Shown one piece after another: positions 11,765-25,289 of a stretch of 64,000 bases of DNA. Position numbers and translations under genes: made by a program. Within the stretch, counting starts at the first letter, position 1. Every line of letters begins with the position of its first letter. The notes beneath the pieces were generated by a model. The model was not told where the DNA came from and searched no databases. It saw nothing but the letters and a program-made list of their open reading frames with translations. The stretch is from Neckera pumila (lineage: Eukaryota; Streptophyta; Bryopsida; Hypnales; Neckeraceae), in NCBI GenBank assembly GCA_963969595.1, contig OZ018415.1, forward strand, positions 11,160,001 to 11,224,000, in the 5' to 3' direction.

Positions 11765-14524
11765 ATGGGTCTGGCCGAGGAGAATCACGTTTGGTTGCTG
11801 GGCTGCAATGTGAGCTCCAAGCCCAGGTGGACGCAGCTGCTCATCTGCGGAGGAGGATTCTTCTTCGGATACATGATCAACGGCGTCTGTGAGGTGAGTG
11901 TGCATCAGGAGCTTCAATTGGCGGAGGCGAGGTGGAGGCCCTTCGTCTTTTGAGCCTCCCATGAATTATGCAGCTTCATTGGAAGGAGTTGCAACGATTC
12001 TTGTGGTGTAGTTGACTGAGGGGTGTGCAACACCGCCAGATGGAGAGCTTGCTTGCTGTGTCTGTCAACTTTTGCATATTAGTTTAGCATAATGTGTGCT
12101 TGAGTTCACTTTCTTGGCACGTTTCTGCAAACGCCATTCGAAGAAGAGCACCAGTAGGCAGCATCATCTCTGATGACTTAATGTAACAGAGGACCCATTT
12201 TCTTGACATGACCTTGTTTTCGCTGGGTGGTTGCCTTTGTACGAATTGATCTTTGTGATTGGTCTCGTGCCTCAGGGCAGAATCGAAATCCTTTTATTCG
12301 TTGGATGTTTCTGGCTTGGGTGTAACTCTCATTGGAAATTCTGAAGTGGAATTCGCGATATTGCCGTTAATGTATTCGCTATTGCTAATTCAGAATCTGG
12401 GTGCAGGAATATGTGTACAACAGGCTTCAATTCAGGTCAGTGGTACTTGGTGCACCTACAGCATTTCTTCGTTTTTTGTTCTTGTGATTCAGTTTCTGTG
12501 AATCGGTAGATTGACGATATTCGTATTTGGTGTTCAGCTATGGATGGTATTTTACGTTTGTTCAAGGCTTCGTCTACTTGGGTCTCATTTTGTGGTACGG
12601 CTTTCGACCCAAGCACATCGTCAACCCCTGGAAGACCTACATCAAGCTGTCAGCTGTCTTGATGGGTTCTCAAGGGCTCACCAAAGGTTCTCTAATGTTC
12701 CTCAATTATCCTGCACAAATCATGTTCAAATCCACTAAGGTACCTCAATAACTAAACATTTTCTTGACTTTTGCTCTAGCCTTGTTCTACTCATTGCTAA
12801 CGATCCCAACAATGCGACATGTCTAGTTAGTAAGCAAGCTGTACACATTAGATCTGTGTAATCCACGCATTCTGTTTCTTTAACCGTCTCTAATTGCTTG
12901 ATCGTTCGAGTTTACAACGATGTCTCTTTTTCAACGTCTCATTGGATGACTGAACAGGTCTTGCCAGTTATGATAATGGGCGCATTTGTACCTGGACTGA
13001 GACGGCGTTACTCCTTAGTGGAATATGTTTCTGCAATTATGTTGGTGTTGGGGCTGGTGACTTTTACACTTGCAGATGCCCAAACCTCACCTAACTTCAG
13101 CATCATGGGTGTGGTGATGGTGGTGGGAGCACTCGTTCTGGACGCCTTTGTTGGAAACCTACAGGAAGTTATCTTCACCGTTAATCCTGCGACCACTCAG
13201 GCAAGGCTTGTTAGACAATGCTTCCTGTCTATGCATGAAAAATTTAATGTTAACCTAGGGGCTATGATTGCAGTCCTCTGAGCGGTGCAGAGAGTTGTCT
13301 GCTTCTTACCTGCTAAATCGATCTTCATAACGTTGTTTGTTTCGGAAAGAGGTTTTGAAGAGCCAATGTTATTATATAGAGTGCTCCGCATTTCTTCCCC
13401 ACTGCTTATCAAAGAGTTGTGTCTAAAGCTATTCTTGCCTGCTTCTTTTGCCACAGTTGGAAATGCTATTCTGTACAACAGCTGTGGGGCTACCATTCCT
13501 TATCCCGCCAATGCTCATAACAGGCGAATTGTTCCGTGCCTGGTCCAAGTGCTTTCAGGCAAGAACATCATTCTATCTTACTGCCTATCATATACAATGG
13601 GATAAGTTTAGGGTATTGTATCCTTTGTTTACAGGCGCCATGACACGCGTTCTAATTTTGCTTAACACAATCTCAGCCACTAAGAATTTTGTGAACTCAT
13701 TGTTGAAATCGAAGTAAGAAAGGGTCTTGCCTGTGAATTTAAGTTTTTGGAAATCAGATTCCCTAGCAGAGTTACAGCATGCTGAAACTCAGAACGATAC
13801 ATTTGGTTTTATTGAAATTTGCTTTCGAGAATTTTGAGCCACATTAGATTGAATGCGACACGATAATTAGCCGGGTTTATGCCAGGAGAAGCTTCTGGCC
13901 TTGTATTTTAAAATTTCAAGAAACTGAGTGCAGGATCTGCCTTAACGAGGGCACGTTCATTGTTGCAGAATCCTTATATATACATCGTGCTTATATTTGA
14001 GGCTTGTGCGACATTCATTGGACAATTATCCGTCCTTTGCCTCATTGCCTTGTTTGGGGCTGCTACAACAGCTATGGTGAGTATCCACAGCTTCCATGTT
14101 TTCATAATTTTGGATATCCTTCTCCTTTTGAAAAGATCCATTGCATGACTTCTAAAGATCATGGGTTCTGTGAATGCAAATTGATGTGATTAAGGTTGCG
14201 ATCAATGTTCGTTGAAATCGGAACCTTCTATTCATGCTTAATTCATTCTTATGGATGCAGGTCACAACTGCCCGAAAGGCAGTCACCCTTCTTCTTTCTT
14301 ATATCATTTTCACTAAGCCACTTTTAGGGCAGCATTGCTCGGGCCTGCTTCTCATTACAATGGGAATTGCCCTCAAGTCGATGCCAGATAATTTTCAACA
14401 GAGGATTCTGGCTTCCCATGCATACGCCCCCATACAATCGGAAGCTTCAACATCACGGTCGGATCCGGCAGGTGTGACTTCCAAATTAGAGGAGGGTGAG
14501 ATCAAGCGTCATCTTTCTCATTAG
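11765..14524 (+). CDS. UAA-family nucleotide-sugar transporter (UTR2/SLC35B-like)
   Basis: Exons are 11765-11893, 12407-12435, 12538-12739, 12958-13200, 13457-13558, 13969-14076 and 14261-14524, giving 358 residues. The protein follows Arabidopsis UDP-galactose-transporter-like UTR2 proteins and animal SLC35B, with family stretches [46 protein letters not shown] and [20 protein letters not shown]. About 8-10 hydrophobic segments cover nearly the whole chain, as expected of a Golgi or ER antiporter exchanging a nucleotide sugar or PAPS for the nucleoside monophosphate. The tail (about 50 residues) is hydrophilic and has no clear KKXX signal. Two consecutive introns, 13201-13456 and 13559-13968, start with GC rather than GT (CAG|GCAAG); homologues place the exon ends exactly there. 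The substrate cannot be read from sequence. Confidence 0.9.
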
Positions 14525-17500
14525 TCATATGTTTTCCATAGTACATGAGATTTTCCTTTAGATACATGAAACGCTTCAGTGTTTGGAGCACTGAACCAGA
14601 AGACGCTTTAACACCAATGCTTACACAATCACACTTAGATGCAAGTTACGATTTTATGCATGTGAATTTGAGGAGGCATGCATGAGGTGGAAATTTCTAC
14701 CTTGAAATGGAGAAGTTTCTTTGAATTTTTATTTTAGGTTAATTAGGCCAATCCTCTTTGACAACTTTGAGCATCAGCACCCTTGTGTGTTCAAATTTGA
14801 CATGCTCAAGTTTCACTTCTATATTTGAAGAGCCCTCCAACTTACAGCATCTGTGCCCTTGCACACCCAATATGTGCTGAAATCAACTTACGGGAGTAGG
14901 ATGACGCTGATTAACCGAGTAAGGTCTGGTCTGGGTCTGGAGAATTTGGAAATGAATGTATTGGGACAAAAAAAAGAAAATTTTGTGCTGGCCTGCAGTT
15001 TAGTGGTCGATAAAACAAATGATCGATTGGTTGAAAATACGCTTTGATGGTCAAATGCCACAGTTTTCTGCGGAGCCCCAAACATTCATGTGGATTTCAA
15101 TTAGTACATGCAGATATCCTGATTTCATTGTGGTTTGGTATTTTTTATCATGTTCACCCTAAAATTAGAAAAAGTCTTGCCCGCTTCCAGAATCAACCAC
15201 AGTCCTTAATGGATTAACACTTCAGCTCATACAATCTGGGATTGTTATGAATTGGTGGTATTTTCAGATTATAAATACTAGGATGGAGTATTGAGCATTG
15301 AAATTATGAAGCAGAAGCTATATACAAAAATTTGATTGAGTTACAGAAGTGGCATAACATTCAGTACCAATGCAGCAGTCCGCCTTGCCCTTAATGAAGT
15401 GGTATATTCCACACCATTAGTAGTCCCCAAATGAAATGGTTCACTTTGAAAGATACACATAAAGAAATAATAATATTCTAAAAAATTCCTATGATGAGAT
15501 GAAGTAATTTTAAATCTTTTTCAACAGAATTTGCTCAAAAGAAGAACTACCTCCATCCAAAAATGATTGTCCACAATTTTGTTGAGATTTTTTTATGCCA
15601 ATTTTATTGATCATATTGTGAAAAACATAATTAACCCTTAAGAGACAAACAAGTGACCATCCTTTTTCATAACCGTGTGAATCATTGGCTTACAAAATTG
15701 CAAAAGGACTCATTGGAAGTCAAATTACTATAGAAGACCTCCCCTTCTCACAACAAAATTCCAAGGATGAATAGTTGAACTTTTGTCCTATTAGTAGAAT
15801 TCCCTATCATCCGTTGGACGTGAAACGTCCGTATCAACGTTTAAGGGTTGAAAAAGAATCCAAATTTTATATTACTAAAGCCAATGAAGAACATTGGATG
15901 TGCTCATTGCAACCTAAATAAAATTAGCCACAAGGAGGTCTCCATATGACTTACTCAAAAAATACTTAAAAGAATATGACATTCAAAGTGGACAATCATT
16001 TCGGGACGGAGGGGGCACTGTTTTGTTTGCAATTATAATTTTACGAAAAAATTTAATCTTAGTTTCTATTTTATTTTAAAAGATTAAATGATTGCAGCAG
16101 TAAAGATAACCATCAGGATACAATCCAATATTCAAAGTCTACAACTTTTATTTCCCATTGTGTCAACATCATTTTTAAAGGTAATCCTCAATGTTGAGGT
16201 CAATTAATTGTATTAGAGGCGCACTGCTCATTTTCTTTCTTTCGGTACAGTGAAAATCTTTCAATCAATGAGGTAGGGGCCAAGTTCACAAGGTACTCTA
16301 GGAAGTCAAATCACTGGAAAAAGGGTGCACCGAGACTTTTCAACAGGATTTGGACTTTGGACTTCAGTTCTATAAGAAGAATCCCAGCAGCTACTTCATT
16401 CAGTCTTGGGGCTAGTCGTCGGGACAGTGTGCACTACAGTAATCTTCTCCTTCTCTTCTTCGGGACTGGGAAAAACAGGAAGTTATCAATAATAAAGTAT
16501 TTTCCTTTCCAACTCAACAATTGAGTGATTAGGCAGAAATTTACCCTTAATACCCACTTCTTTTAATTGAGCATATGCTTTCAGTCATGCATGTACCTCT
16601 TTTTTTTCAGCTGCAAAGATGACTTAATTAAAACGAAAATTATATGGGAAATCTTCATAAAAGAGTCTCAGTATTTGCAAGCACTTGTATACCCTTTGCA
16701 AATCACCAATTTACCAGATTAAGGATAAGCAGATTAAGGAGCTACAAAGTGGATGGATTAAGCAGCTTACAAAAAAAAAGGATTGAATTTTGCAACCAAA
16801 TGGAGTTTTTTACGTGACCGGAGTAGTCGGCATTTGTGCAAAAGTACTTTCTTCGTTTAGGGTAACAGTAGTTGGCAATATTTCCTTAGATGGAGCGTCC
16901 TCCATGTGAAGCTTCCTTGTTCTGCTTTTGTGAGTGGTACGTCGTATGTAATGAATATTGCCTGATTTCTCCGCATTCTCCATATGTTTAGAGTCTCTCT
17001 CAAGTCTGGGAACAGTCCGCACATTCTGATCCAAATAACACACCCTGGTCGCAAGTCAGAGTTCACTGCACTCCAATCTGGGGTTAATCAAGGAGTTCTG
17101 GAGAATTACTTGAAACATAATTACTAATAATCGATTCAGTTCACAAATAAACAGGTATAATTCAGCTAGGATGGTACCTCCACCAAGAATAAGAAACTAC
17201 ACCAAATTCACATCAACGTCAATGACCTCAAAGGTTACATCCGCAGTTAAGTCTAGCATGTGAAACGGGCACACACCCCTGACCTTGCACGGCCAAAGTT
17301 ATTTGAAATCTCTCACAAAAGAACGAAGAATTGAAAATTGTCATTGTTCCTTGATCATCATTATCGTCAATTTTATGTGATTTAGGGGCATATAATTGCA
17401 GACAGTGCAGGTTGAAAGCCTTGGACGGTCATTAACCAACAACACTAGCTTCTGAGTAATGACCACAGCATTCTCAAGGTTCTATGGTACTATGTTCATA

Positions 17501-17777
17501 ATTCACAAATGCATGAAACTCAGGCTGTTTTCATCAGAGCTGTAAAGCATAAAACTGTCCAACAAGTTACTTGAATACACATCCAGCCCCCAAGGAATGC
17601 CAGACGTCCATTCAAGCATCGTTCAAATATTCAAAGGGAGGATTGACAAATCATATCCTTCTACTAACTTTCAAAAATCACTAGACTACAGGATGTGCGA
17701 AAAGGGTTGTACACGACGTTACTATTCCTACATACCTGTCTATTCTAATGTCACTACAAAGAGTTCTGGTTCTAAAA
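14525..17777. other. Convergent intergenic region
   Basis: This lies between the 3' ends of the transporter (+) and the lesion-inducer-like gene (-). A Stowaway-like MITE occupies 15548-16012. The rest is AT-rich, with only short unconvincing frames. I see no gene in it. Confidence 0.55.
15548..16012. mobile_element. Stowaway-like MITE with a nested repeat
   Basis: The left end CCTCCATCCAAAAATGATTG and the reverse complement of the right end (CCTCCGTCCCGAAATGATTG) match with few differences. These are typical of Stowaway (Tc1/mariner-derived) ends, and a TA precedes the left end. Inside, TTAACCCTTAA near 15631 and TTTAAGGGTT near 15840 form a second inverted pair, which looks like a short member of the TTAACCCCTAAAGG family inserted into the MITE. 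No transposase is present. Confidence 0.7.
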
Positions 17778-18995
17778 TTACTGAACCTTAGACTTCGATG
17801 GTTGCTTCCTCCTGATCTGTCGATACGTGGAGTTCCTCATCCCCAAGAAAAACAGTAGAGCACCAAAAAGCGCCAAGTTCTGCATTCCAGCCATAAATGC
17901 CAATGGGAGTAGACCCCCTTTAACATGAGGATCATAGAAATCATAAAACGATGTAGAACAAAATATGCAGTAGAAGCACCAAAAAGATACACTTTAACAA
18001 GGGGCTCGTGACCCATCAAATACAAAGACAAACGTTCTAAAATGAATACAAAGTAAAACAGAACCCAATTACCTTCAGAAATTGGTTGAACTGGTGAACA
18101 TACTCTGGGCTTGCGAGATCATAGTTGTAGAAGTCATGAACAATTGGGGTAACAGCCGCCAAAAAGATGAGCTGGGACACCACGCACAACAGCATTAGCA
18201 GTCATGCCCTAGTCTGATTATTACTCCGTATTATCTATTTTTCATTCGCCACAGCGAAAACATTCACGACAAGTCTGTCTATAATAGTGCCCACATTCAC
18301 AACAACGAAACAATAAAATTTCCAGGGGAACATCAGACCAGCAAGTACGCGCCAACGCTGCTGCCCACTGTGAAGAGCAGGCCGCCAAAACCCTCCAACG
18401 CAATCGCTCCCATCAGCAAATGCTTAGTCTGCACCGAGAAGAAAATCTTAACATACCGAAAAGGAAAAAACAGAACTTAGCAAGATGAGCTCTTTAAAAA
18501 TGTAGACACTACTTGAAAGACTGAGACCGGACTCAGCTGAAAGATATCAATTGGACAGGTGGGATGAGTTAGAAAGGGAAAAGAAAAGAAAAATACTTTC
18601 AAAAATAGAACAGAGAAAGTGTCCATAAAAAGTACCTCGACAGGAGGAACCTTGAAATGAAGTGTCTCAAAAATGTGACTTTTGAATACATCCAATTTAG
18701 GCTCCAATGTCTTCAAGGTAGAGCCTCCATCATCTCCGAAGTCTTGGATCCTAGAATATGACCCCCAAATTTTAGCATCATTCACTAAACAGATTGCGAC
18801 GATGGCCAAGAAATAGTCTTTCAAGTTCCAGCTAGAACACAATAATTAAACTAGATGTTCACCACAAGATATTTCAAAAGACCGCAAGCAGCTGGAGAAA
18901 ATCTGCTGACAAAATAAAGCCACTTACTTCTGCCAGGCAGCCAAAATGAAGATCGCAGAGAAAGTGACCCTTCCGATGAAAGATATAAACCCCAT
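17778..18995 (-). CDS. HR-like lesion-inducing family membrane protein
   Basis: Exons in transcript order are 18995-18928, 18750-18636, 18428-18339, 18171-18073 and 17879-17778. All are GT-AG with closing phases, giving 157 residues, the usual family length (about 155-160). The protein matches plant HR-lesion-inducer-like proteins: an N-terminal hydrophobic helix (FISFIGRVTFSAIFILAAW), QDFGDDGG, a KHLLMGAIALEGFGGLLF segment, TPIVHDFYNYD, and a terminal helix NLALFGALLFFLGMRNS with a basic tail. Four hydrophobic segments are visible. Overexpression of a relative induces hypersensitive-like lesions in tobacco, but the biochemical role is unknown. The last junction joins FLK directly to NLALFG, whereas remembered relatives carry about three extra residues there. 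No other AG restores them in frame. Confidence 0.87.
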
Positions 18996-19779
18996 AGCTG
19001 TCTGCACACACAGAGAATATAGAAGACAACGTCAAATTACCAAAACAATCAGCCAATCCAGAGCGGAGGAATTTTTTTTTAAAAGCAGCTCCGGCCACCG
19101 ACAAGTGTAAAAAACCTCGACCAGGAAATCTAAACATCAGACAAGCTTATAACCACACTACAAACACATATCTTCAACCACTCTAACCTGTAACACATCG
19201 AAATACGCGTCGGATCACACCAAGGAAACATCAGATAAGCAATAAAAAAATTTAACACGAAAAAATGAAATCGAACTGCTCAAAAAGGCGCATCGGAATG
19301 AGTTCGGTTTGCATGGACAGTCAGAAAAACAGGACGCAACCTTCCCCGACGAAGAAGCAGGCAACCCCTGCAAAGACCCCGGGGAGAAACCACGGTACGG
19401 GACCAAATGAAACGAGGAGAGACTCGATGAGAAAACGAAGTGAAGGCGGAACTCACCAGCGGGAGACGCGGAGACGAGGGACGTTGGCAGCAGCGCCGCG
19501 ATCGAGGAGGGGGTGATCGCGGACACTCGGCAGTGCTCCGGTGCGGCGGGAAAACAAAAAGCAACAACGGAGCTCGGCAAAACCACGACGACGACAAAGC
19601 AAGCAGTGTCGGAGAAAGGAGTTTAGGGTGACCGGACCCGGTACTCTCGATGCCCTCCGTGGTATATTGGCCCTACACGGATCCGGTGAATGGAGAGAGG
19701 GTATCGTATTAACCGGGATGGTCTCGCCGGTTATGTTCGGTGGTCATAGAGCACCTGGGAAGCCATTAACTTTGTATCA

Positions 19780-20130
19780 GCCCTTTTTTCTTTGGCATCG
19801 ACCATGGGGCCAAATTGCACAATTACAAAATAAATTTTTGTTTTTTTCCATACAAAAAATAGTAATTTTTCGATTAAAATGTTTCCATTTCTATTTAAGA
19901 CACGGATGAAATCAAGAATATTGGATGAAAGTGAAAGCATGCACGAATATAAGTGAAAAAGGTTTTTTGGTTCAAACAATAAAAATAGAGTGTTTATAAA
20001 TGATTGACTTCTTGGCTTATTTTCAAAAAATAAACAAGAATTTGCATACAACCTTTGTATGCAAAAAAAAATGCAAAAAATGCAATTTTGCCAATTATAA
20101 TTTTGTAGTGGACTTTGTGACATAATTGCC
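19780..20130. repeat. Dispersed repeat, copy 1
   Basis: This segment shares ordered phrases with about 29,870-30,130: TTTT-ATGGCA/TGGCAT, CCAAATT, AAAATAAAT, TTTCTATTT, GGATGAA and TTTGGT(T/C)CAAA. Similarity is patchy and old. No coding potential is seen. Confidence 0.45.
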
Positions 20131-20680
20131 AAATCTAGACTTTTTGTCCATAGTCAGGAATTATGAATTGTCCATCCATTTCATAAACTCTTAGAGATGC
20201 TTTATTTCTAAGGATGTCCTACTCATGGGGTATTTCCAAAAATCCTTGGACTTTAACTTCTTTGAAAGGCCTCTTATTTTGAAAATGTCCTCTTCCAAGG
20301 GCATTTTCCTATAACCATACAAATACCTTGGAATAAGTGGCATTACAATGTATTATGTGCTCAAGTCAAATTCAATAAATACAATTCATAATATAATTAA
20401 ATATAGAATCTAATGAAATTTTCAGAAATTACCAATTGTGGCATAATTGAACAGTGTAGAAAATGTTAATGAAAATTAATCTTAATCCTAATAAAAAAAC
20501 GAAATTGAAGCTGTGAGTCCTACTAAAGGTTACAAAAATTTTTGAACCTTGTTAAATGTTATGGAATATTCCAAAAATTCTGTGTTAAATGAACTTCCAA
20601 AAATTCTAAATCAAGTTAATAAAAACAAATTTGTTATTCAACCAAAAAAAATGATTTTGTATAGGGCCTAATGAATTGAC

Positions 20681-20947
20681 TACTACCTCTGTCCATGCCT
20701 TTGTCCCACTAAAAAGCTCTTGATTTTACCTCCTGTTTTTTTCGTAGTTTTGAGTATGCATATTGGAAGCTTGCTAGGGTCTAATTTTTATTTTGGTTGC
20801 ATTGAACAGATACAATGTTCTTCATGGATTGTGGTGATATAAAATTTAGACCATTCCGAATTATACATTTTACAACATGGTCGATGAAATTAGCATAAGA
20901 AAATCATGAGATAAAATAAGGAGCTTTTTAGTGGGACAAAGGTAGTA
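20681..20947. mobile_element. MITE with about 21-24 bp terminal inverted repeats
   Basis: Left CTTTGTCCCACTAAAAAGCT and the reverse complement of the right end are identical over 21 bases, and both ends finish in CTACC next to TA. The left end carries about ten extra bases (CTGTCCATGC) between the terminal CTACCT and the repeat core. The 267-bp length, TA flanks and lack of an open frame fit a Tc1/mariner (Stowaway)-type non-autonomous element. Confidence 0.75.
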
Positions 20948-21714
20948 CAATATAGTATACTTATCCTAAGTAATAACTAGACATTTATTTTCAACAAATT
21001 TTTTTTCAAATAGAAAAAGTAATTTTGGAAATTCCTTTATTAAATTTAGTCTAATTTCATTGCCTTCCTTAAAAACATTGTTAAAATTGATGAAAAATAG
21101 TTACTGCAGATGAAAATTTAATTATATTTCATTTTTGGATGTTTTTGAAAAGGAGTGATAAGTACAACATGAATTAATTTGCCATCACTTTTATAAGATT
21201 CTATTTATATTGTGTTTGCAATTTGAATGTTTATCCACAATATCCTTCAGCTCAAAATATAAAATAGTGCAAATCTTCAATATATATTTTACTGAATCTA
21301 GTTTTAGAGTTAAACTTTAGTGTATAGAGAACAATTATTAGAGATTATTGAGCTGAGATTATGAGTATATTTAAAGACACAATGACAACCTTTACTTGGA
21401 ACCTTCAAGGTCTTGATTTGATTGTTGTGAAACCAAAAATTGAAGAAATCTGTAAAATAGAATAGTATTCTATAGAATACTACTCTATAAAATAGAATAA
21501 TATATGCATGTATAATTTGAACATATTATAAATCTCATATTCAATACAATATACATATTCAATATAAATTTTAAAATTAGTATAATTAATGTATATTGAT
21601 AGACCTTATTTTAGAAATGAGTAAGCTAAACAATACAAGACAATTTCTAACTAAAATAATACTAAGTAACTAATTTTTTCATCTAAAACTTGAAAGGGAG
21701 GTCACTAGTATGGA

Positions 21715-22753
21715 TCTTAACCCTTGAAGGACAGGCAAGTCCCTGTGGAACTAAGAGATTTTGTCACTGTGCACGTAAAAGGCAAAAGATGAAATGGAAT
21801 CAATCATTGGAGGTTTCTTTAACCTCTAAAGTTCCTTGACTATGTTCTCACTAAAAATGCTCCAAAATTGCCATTTCTAGAACAAGTACCAAATTTTTGA
21901 AAAATATCATTTTTGGACACATGTAACCATAGGATCTTGTAGTAATCTGGTTTGAAAATGTGTGGAATTTTTTTTTGAAATTTCCATCATACAAATTGGA
22001 AGATACTAGCGTTTGAAGTGGCAAAAGTTCTTTTTTTAGCCCTAAGAAAAATCGAGCAGCTGCACTTCATAAGGTTAGATTATTATGAAAAAAATCATAA
22101 AATGGTTGTGCTTCTTTGGGTTCATTCTTTAGGGCAAGTTGGCTACATGCTTGAAAATTTTCAGATTATTTGAAACTATACAACATATAGGAAAAAATTA
22201 GTAAATAGAAAAAAATAGAGAATGGTTCAAAACACTAAATTGTTAAGAAGTTAAATATGGAATTAAAAAATGCCAATCCCAATGGTTGCAATGTTCTAAT
22301 AAACAATCTACATCCTACAATTTTATTTTATTTTTTAAATATTGAAAATTGATTGAAATAAACAACTTCAAAGTTTATTTTAGAGTAGACAATCCATAAC
22401 TGCTCGCAAACTAAAAATCCTTGTAATGTTTGACTCATTGATCAAAATGGAATGATTCAAAGCTTTCCACGTATATATAAATCTAATAAACTTCTTTCAA
22501 CTTTTTATTTTTGAAAAAAGTAATATTTTCTGATCTGCCCGGACTGCCCGAGTTGAGAAACAAACAACATATTCGGCCATAACTTTTAACTCATATTTCC
22601 AAATGTCATGAAATTTGGTGTATGTGAAAGATATGCCATGTCCCGACCTCCTTTAAAAATTTCTACCCAAAATATGCAAATCTCTAGTCACACATACCTG
22701 CCCAAAATTTCTATGTTGCCAAAAAACGCATGTTGGTCCTTTAGGAGTTAAAC
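21715..22753. mobile_element. TTAACCCCTAAAGG-family element, copy A
   Basis: The ends read TCTTAACCCTTGAAGGAC (left) and TCCTTTAGGAGTTAAAC (right), imperfect inverted repeats. The interior aligns along several hundred bases with copy B (23690-24631): for example GGACACATGTAACC, AGGATCTTGTAGTAA, AGCAGCTGCACTTCA and AACATATAGGAAAAAA. No long open frame is present, so it is non-autonomous. Confidence 0.65.
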
Positions 22754-23580
22754 CTAATGTAAAAGACTATTTCTTTTCCATACAAATTCTAAAGATGAAA
22801 GATTGTCCTTCTTTTTCAAATTGAAAGATGCTTTGTCATTCATCAAATACTAAATGTCCTCAACGTCTTTATGGATTAAAATCAGTTAGGTGAATCCAAA
22901 TATGAGCTTCCATTTATGCTTGGCAATTAAAAACTAAAATATTATAAATAACCTAAGAGCTTCAAGAATCTTATGAGAGTATTTTTAAACATTCTAATAT
23001 TTTAAGTATATTTTAAAATATGATATTTCTATTTCAAACAAAAATAATACTATGCCCTTTACCAAATAAGATATAAAAGGTACATATATTGCAAATTTAT
23101 CTGTAGTCTAATTTTCATTACAAAATGTAAATTGATTCATTTAGTTTCACAAGTACACTACACACCATTTCAACAAACTTCACCCTTCAAATTGCCTTGA
23201 GCTCACAAAATAATGCCCTTACAAAGTATGTTTTCTTTTGTGCTTTGTTCATGTCATGTTGGCTTTTATACAAGCTAAAAGGCAGTCTTTTATAATGTAT
23301 GGAGCAGTACACTACAGAGAGATAGATATATAGATTTAGATTTAGGACTAACCAATTGGTTTATATAGATTTAGGATTTAGAACTATCATACATTAACAA
23401 GCATCTATTGTATAAGAAGCTCTCTCCTTAGAGCACTAACTCACTTTTTAAGACATGTATGGATGGAAAATGTTATAGACTCCATCCATACATGTCTCAA
23501 AAGATCTAACACATGCCAAACATAGATGATAAGTGCTTTAGGCCATTCCAAATATTCTTTTGATCCTCAATCCTAACAAA

Positions 23581-25289
23581 CTAAGAGCATCACCACCCGG
23601 ACTTTTGTTTTCGGCCAGCTTTGGCTTGCAAAATGGAAGGTGCCATCCAGTTTTTATGCCGCTTGCAATTCGAGAACCCCACCCATGACCTCTTAACCCC
23701 TAAAGGACGGAGACTATGTTTTCACCAAAAACTCTTCAAAACTGCCATTTTGAATACAAGTACCAAATTTTAGAAAAAAAACATTTTTGGACACATGTAA
23801 CCGTAGGATCTTGTAGTAAACTGGTTTGAGAAGATGTGGAAAAAATTTCGGAATTTTCCACCCTGTAGATTGCAAGATATTAGTGTTTGAATTGAGAAAA
23901 AGCCTTTTTTTGTCCCTGCGAAAAATCGGGCAGCTGCACTTCACAAGGTCACATTTGTATGAAAAAATGTCCAAAATGGTGGTTACTCTTTGGATTCATT
24001 TTTGAAGTCAAGTTGGCTATAGGCTTGAAAATTTTCAGATCATTTGGAATTGTACAACATATAGGAAAAAAATAGAAAGTAGAAAGAAGTAGAGAATGAT
24101 TCAAAACACTAAATTGTTAAGAATTTAATTATAGAATTGAAAAATGCCAATCCCAAAGGTTATAATGTTGTAATAACCTATCTACACCCAATGTTTTTAT
24201 TTTTTTTCAAAAATATTGAAAATTGAGTTAAATAATGGACTTCGAAGTTTATTTTAGAGTAGGGAATCCACAACTACCCGCAAACTAGAACCCCTCATAA
24301 TTTTGATTTCATAAATCAAAATGAAATAACTCCAGACCTAAAGTTGCATTTATTGATCTAGAGAACCAGTTTCAAATTTTTTTTTTTTTTTAAAGTGATA
24401 TTTTAAGAATTTTTTGAGCTGCCCGCCGAGCAATGAAAATGACATATTATGCAATAACTTTTTGACAATGTAGTCAAATGTTATGAAAATTGTTGGGCCT
24501 TAAAGCTACTCCTCGGGAAAATGTTGTGTGAAAATTTCAAAGAAAAAAACCAAAAACTCCGCTTGTAGTGAGCTGCCCAAAAAAGCTATGTTCTCAAAAA
24601 AGCATGTTCAGGCGTTTAGGGGTTAAGAGACCTCATGACCTCTTAAGAAGAAGTAAAACAAGCCCTTGTAAAATCTGAAAAGAAACCATGTCAAAATAGA
24701 AATTGAGTGTATTAATTTGGAATGAAGACCAACAACAACTGAATTGCTTCATTTTATCTTTCTCATCAAGCAAACCAAATTGCAAACTGGAAACTCTGTT
24801 GCAAACAAATTGAATAAGTCAACTAAGAATGTAAAAAGCCCTGTGGGAGGTAAAAAGACCTACATGAGGTGAAAAACAGCAACCCCCAAAATGCAGAAAG
24901 ACTTGTCGTATGTTGTTTTGCAGGCTGCTTAGAAGCCTACAAATAGACCCCCTTCTGCAAGCCGACCAACGTTTGCAGGCCATCTGGACAAGGAGGTCAT
25001 CCGTTTTCCAAACCTGGTGGAGTAGTTTTGAGGGCCAACATCAACTAGTCACTCATATAGGGGCCAATTTTGGGGCTAGGTGGCGATGCTCAAAGCAATG
25101 ACCCATCAAATCACTATTCATCTAAATTTTCTTGCTTTATCCTTTATTCTACTTGATTGTTCACTTGACTATATACGGAACACATTTAGTGGCAAGGGTG
25201 GGAGACAAGTAGTTTTCAAAGGGCCTTCAAAAATAAATGTAACATTGGAGTATGCCAAGTTTAACAAGCAAGGGTGGAGATGCTCTTAG
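23581..25289. mobile_element. Inverted-repeat-bounded element containing copy B
   Basis: CTAAGAGCATCACCACCC at 23581 is mirrored by GGGTGGAGATGCTCTTAG at 25272-25289, 17 of 18 matching after reverse complementing. GAGCATC-type ends are common on plant non-autonomous DNA transposons. The TTAACCCCTAAAGG element at 23690-24631 lies within, so one probably inserted into the other. No transposase frame is seen. Confidence 0.6.
23690..24631. mobile_element. TTAACCCCTAAAGG-family element, copy B
   Basis: CTCTTAACCCCTAAAGGAC at the left mirrors GTTTAGGGGTTAAGAGAC at the right. It is about 940 bp and aligns with copy A throughout the left two-thirds. ACC...GACC motifs flank both ends, but I could not fix a clear target duplication. 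No coding frame above about 90 codons is seen. Confidence 0.7.

Noticed and set aside
16810..17066. Two overlapping minus-strand frames of about 70-77 codons
   Set aside because: No homology, no splice context, AT-rich intergenic surroundings; expected by chance.
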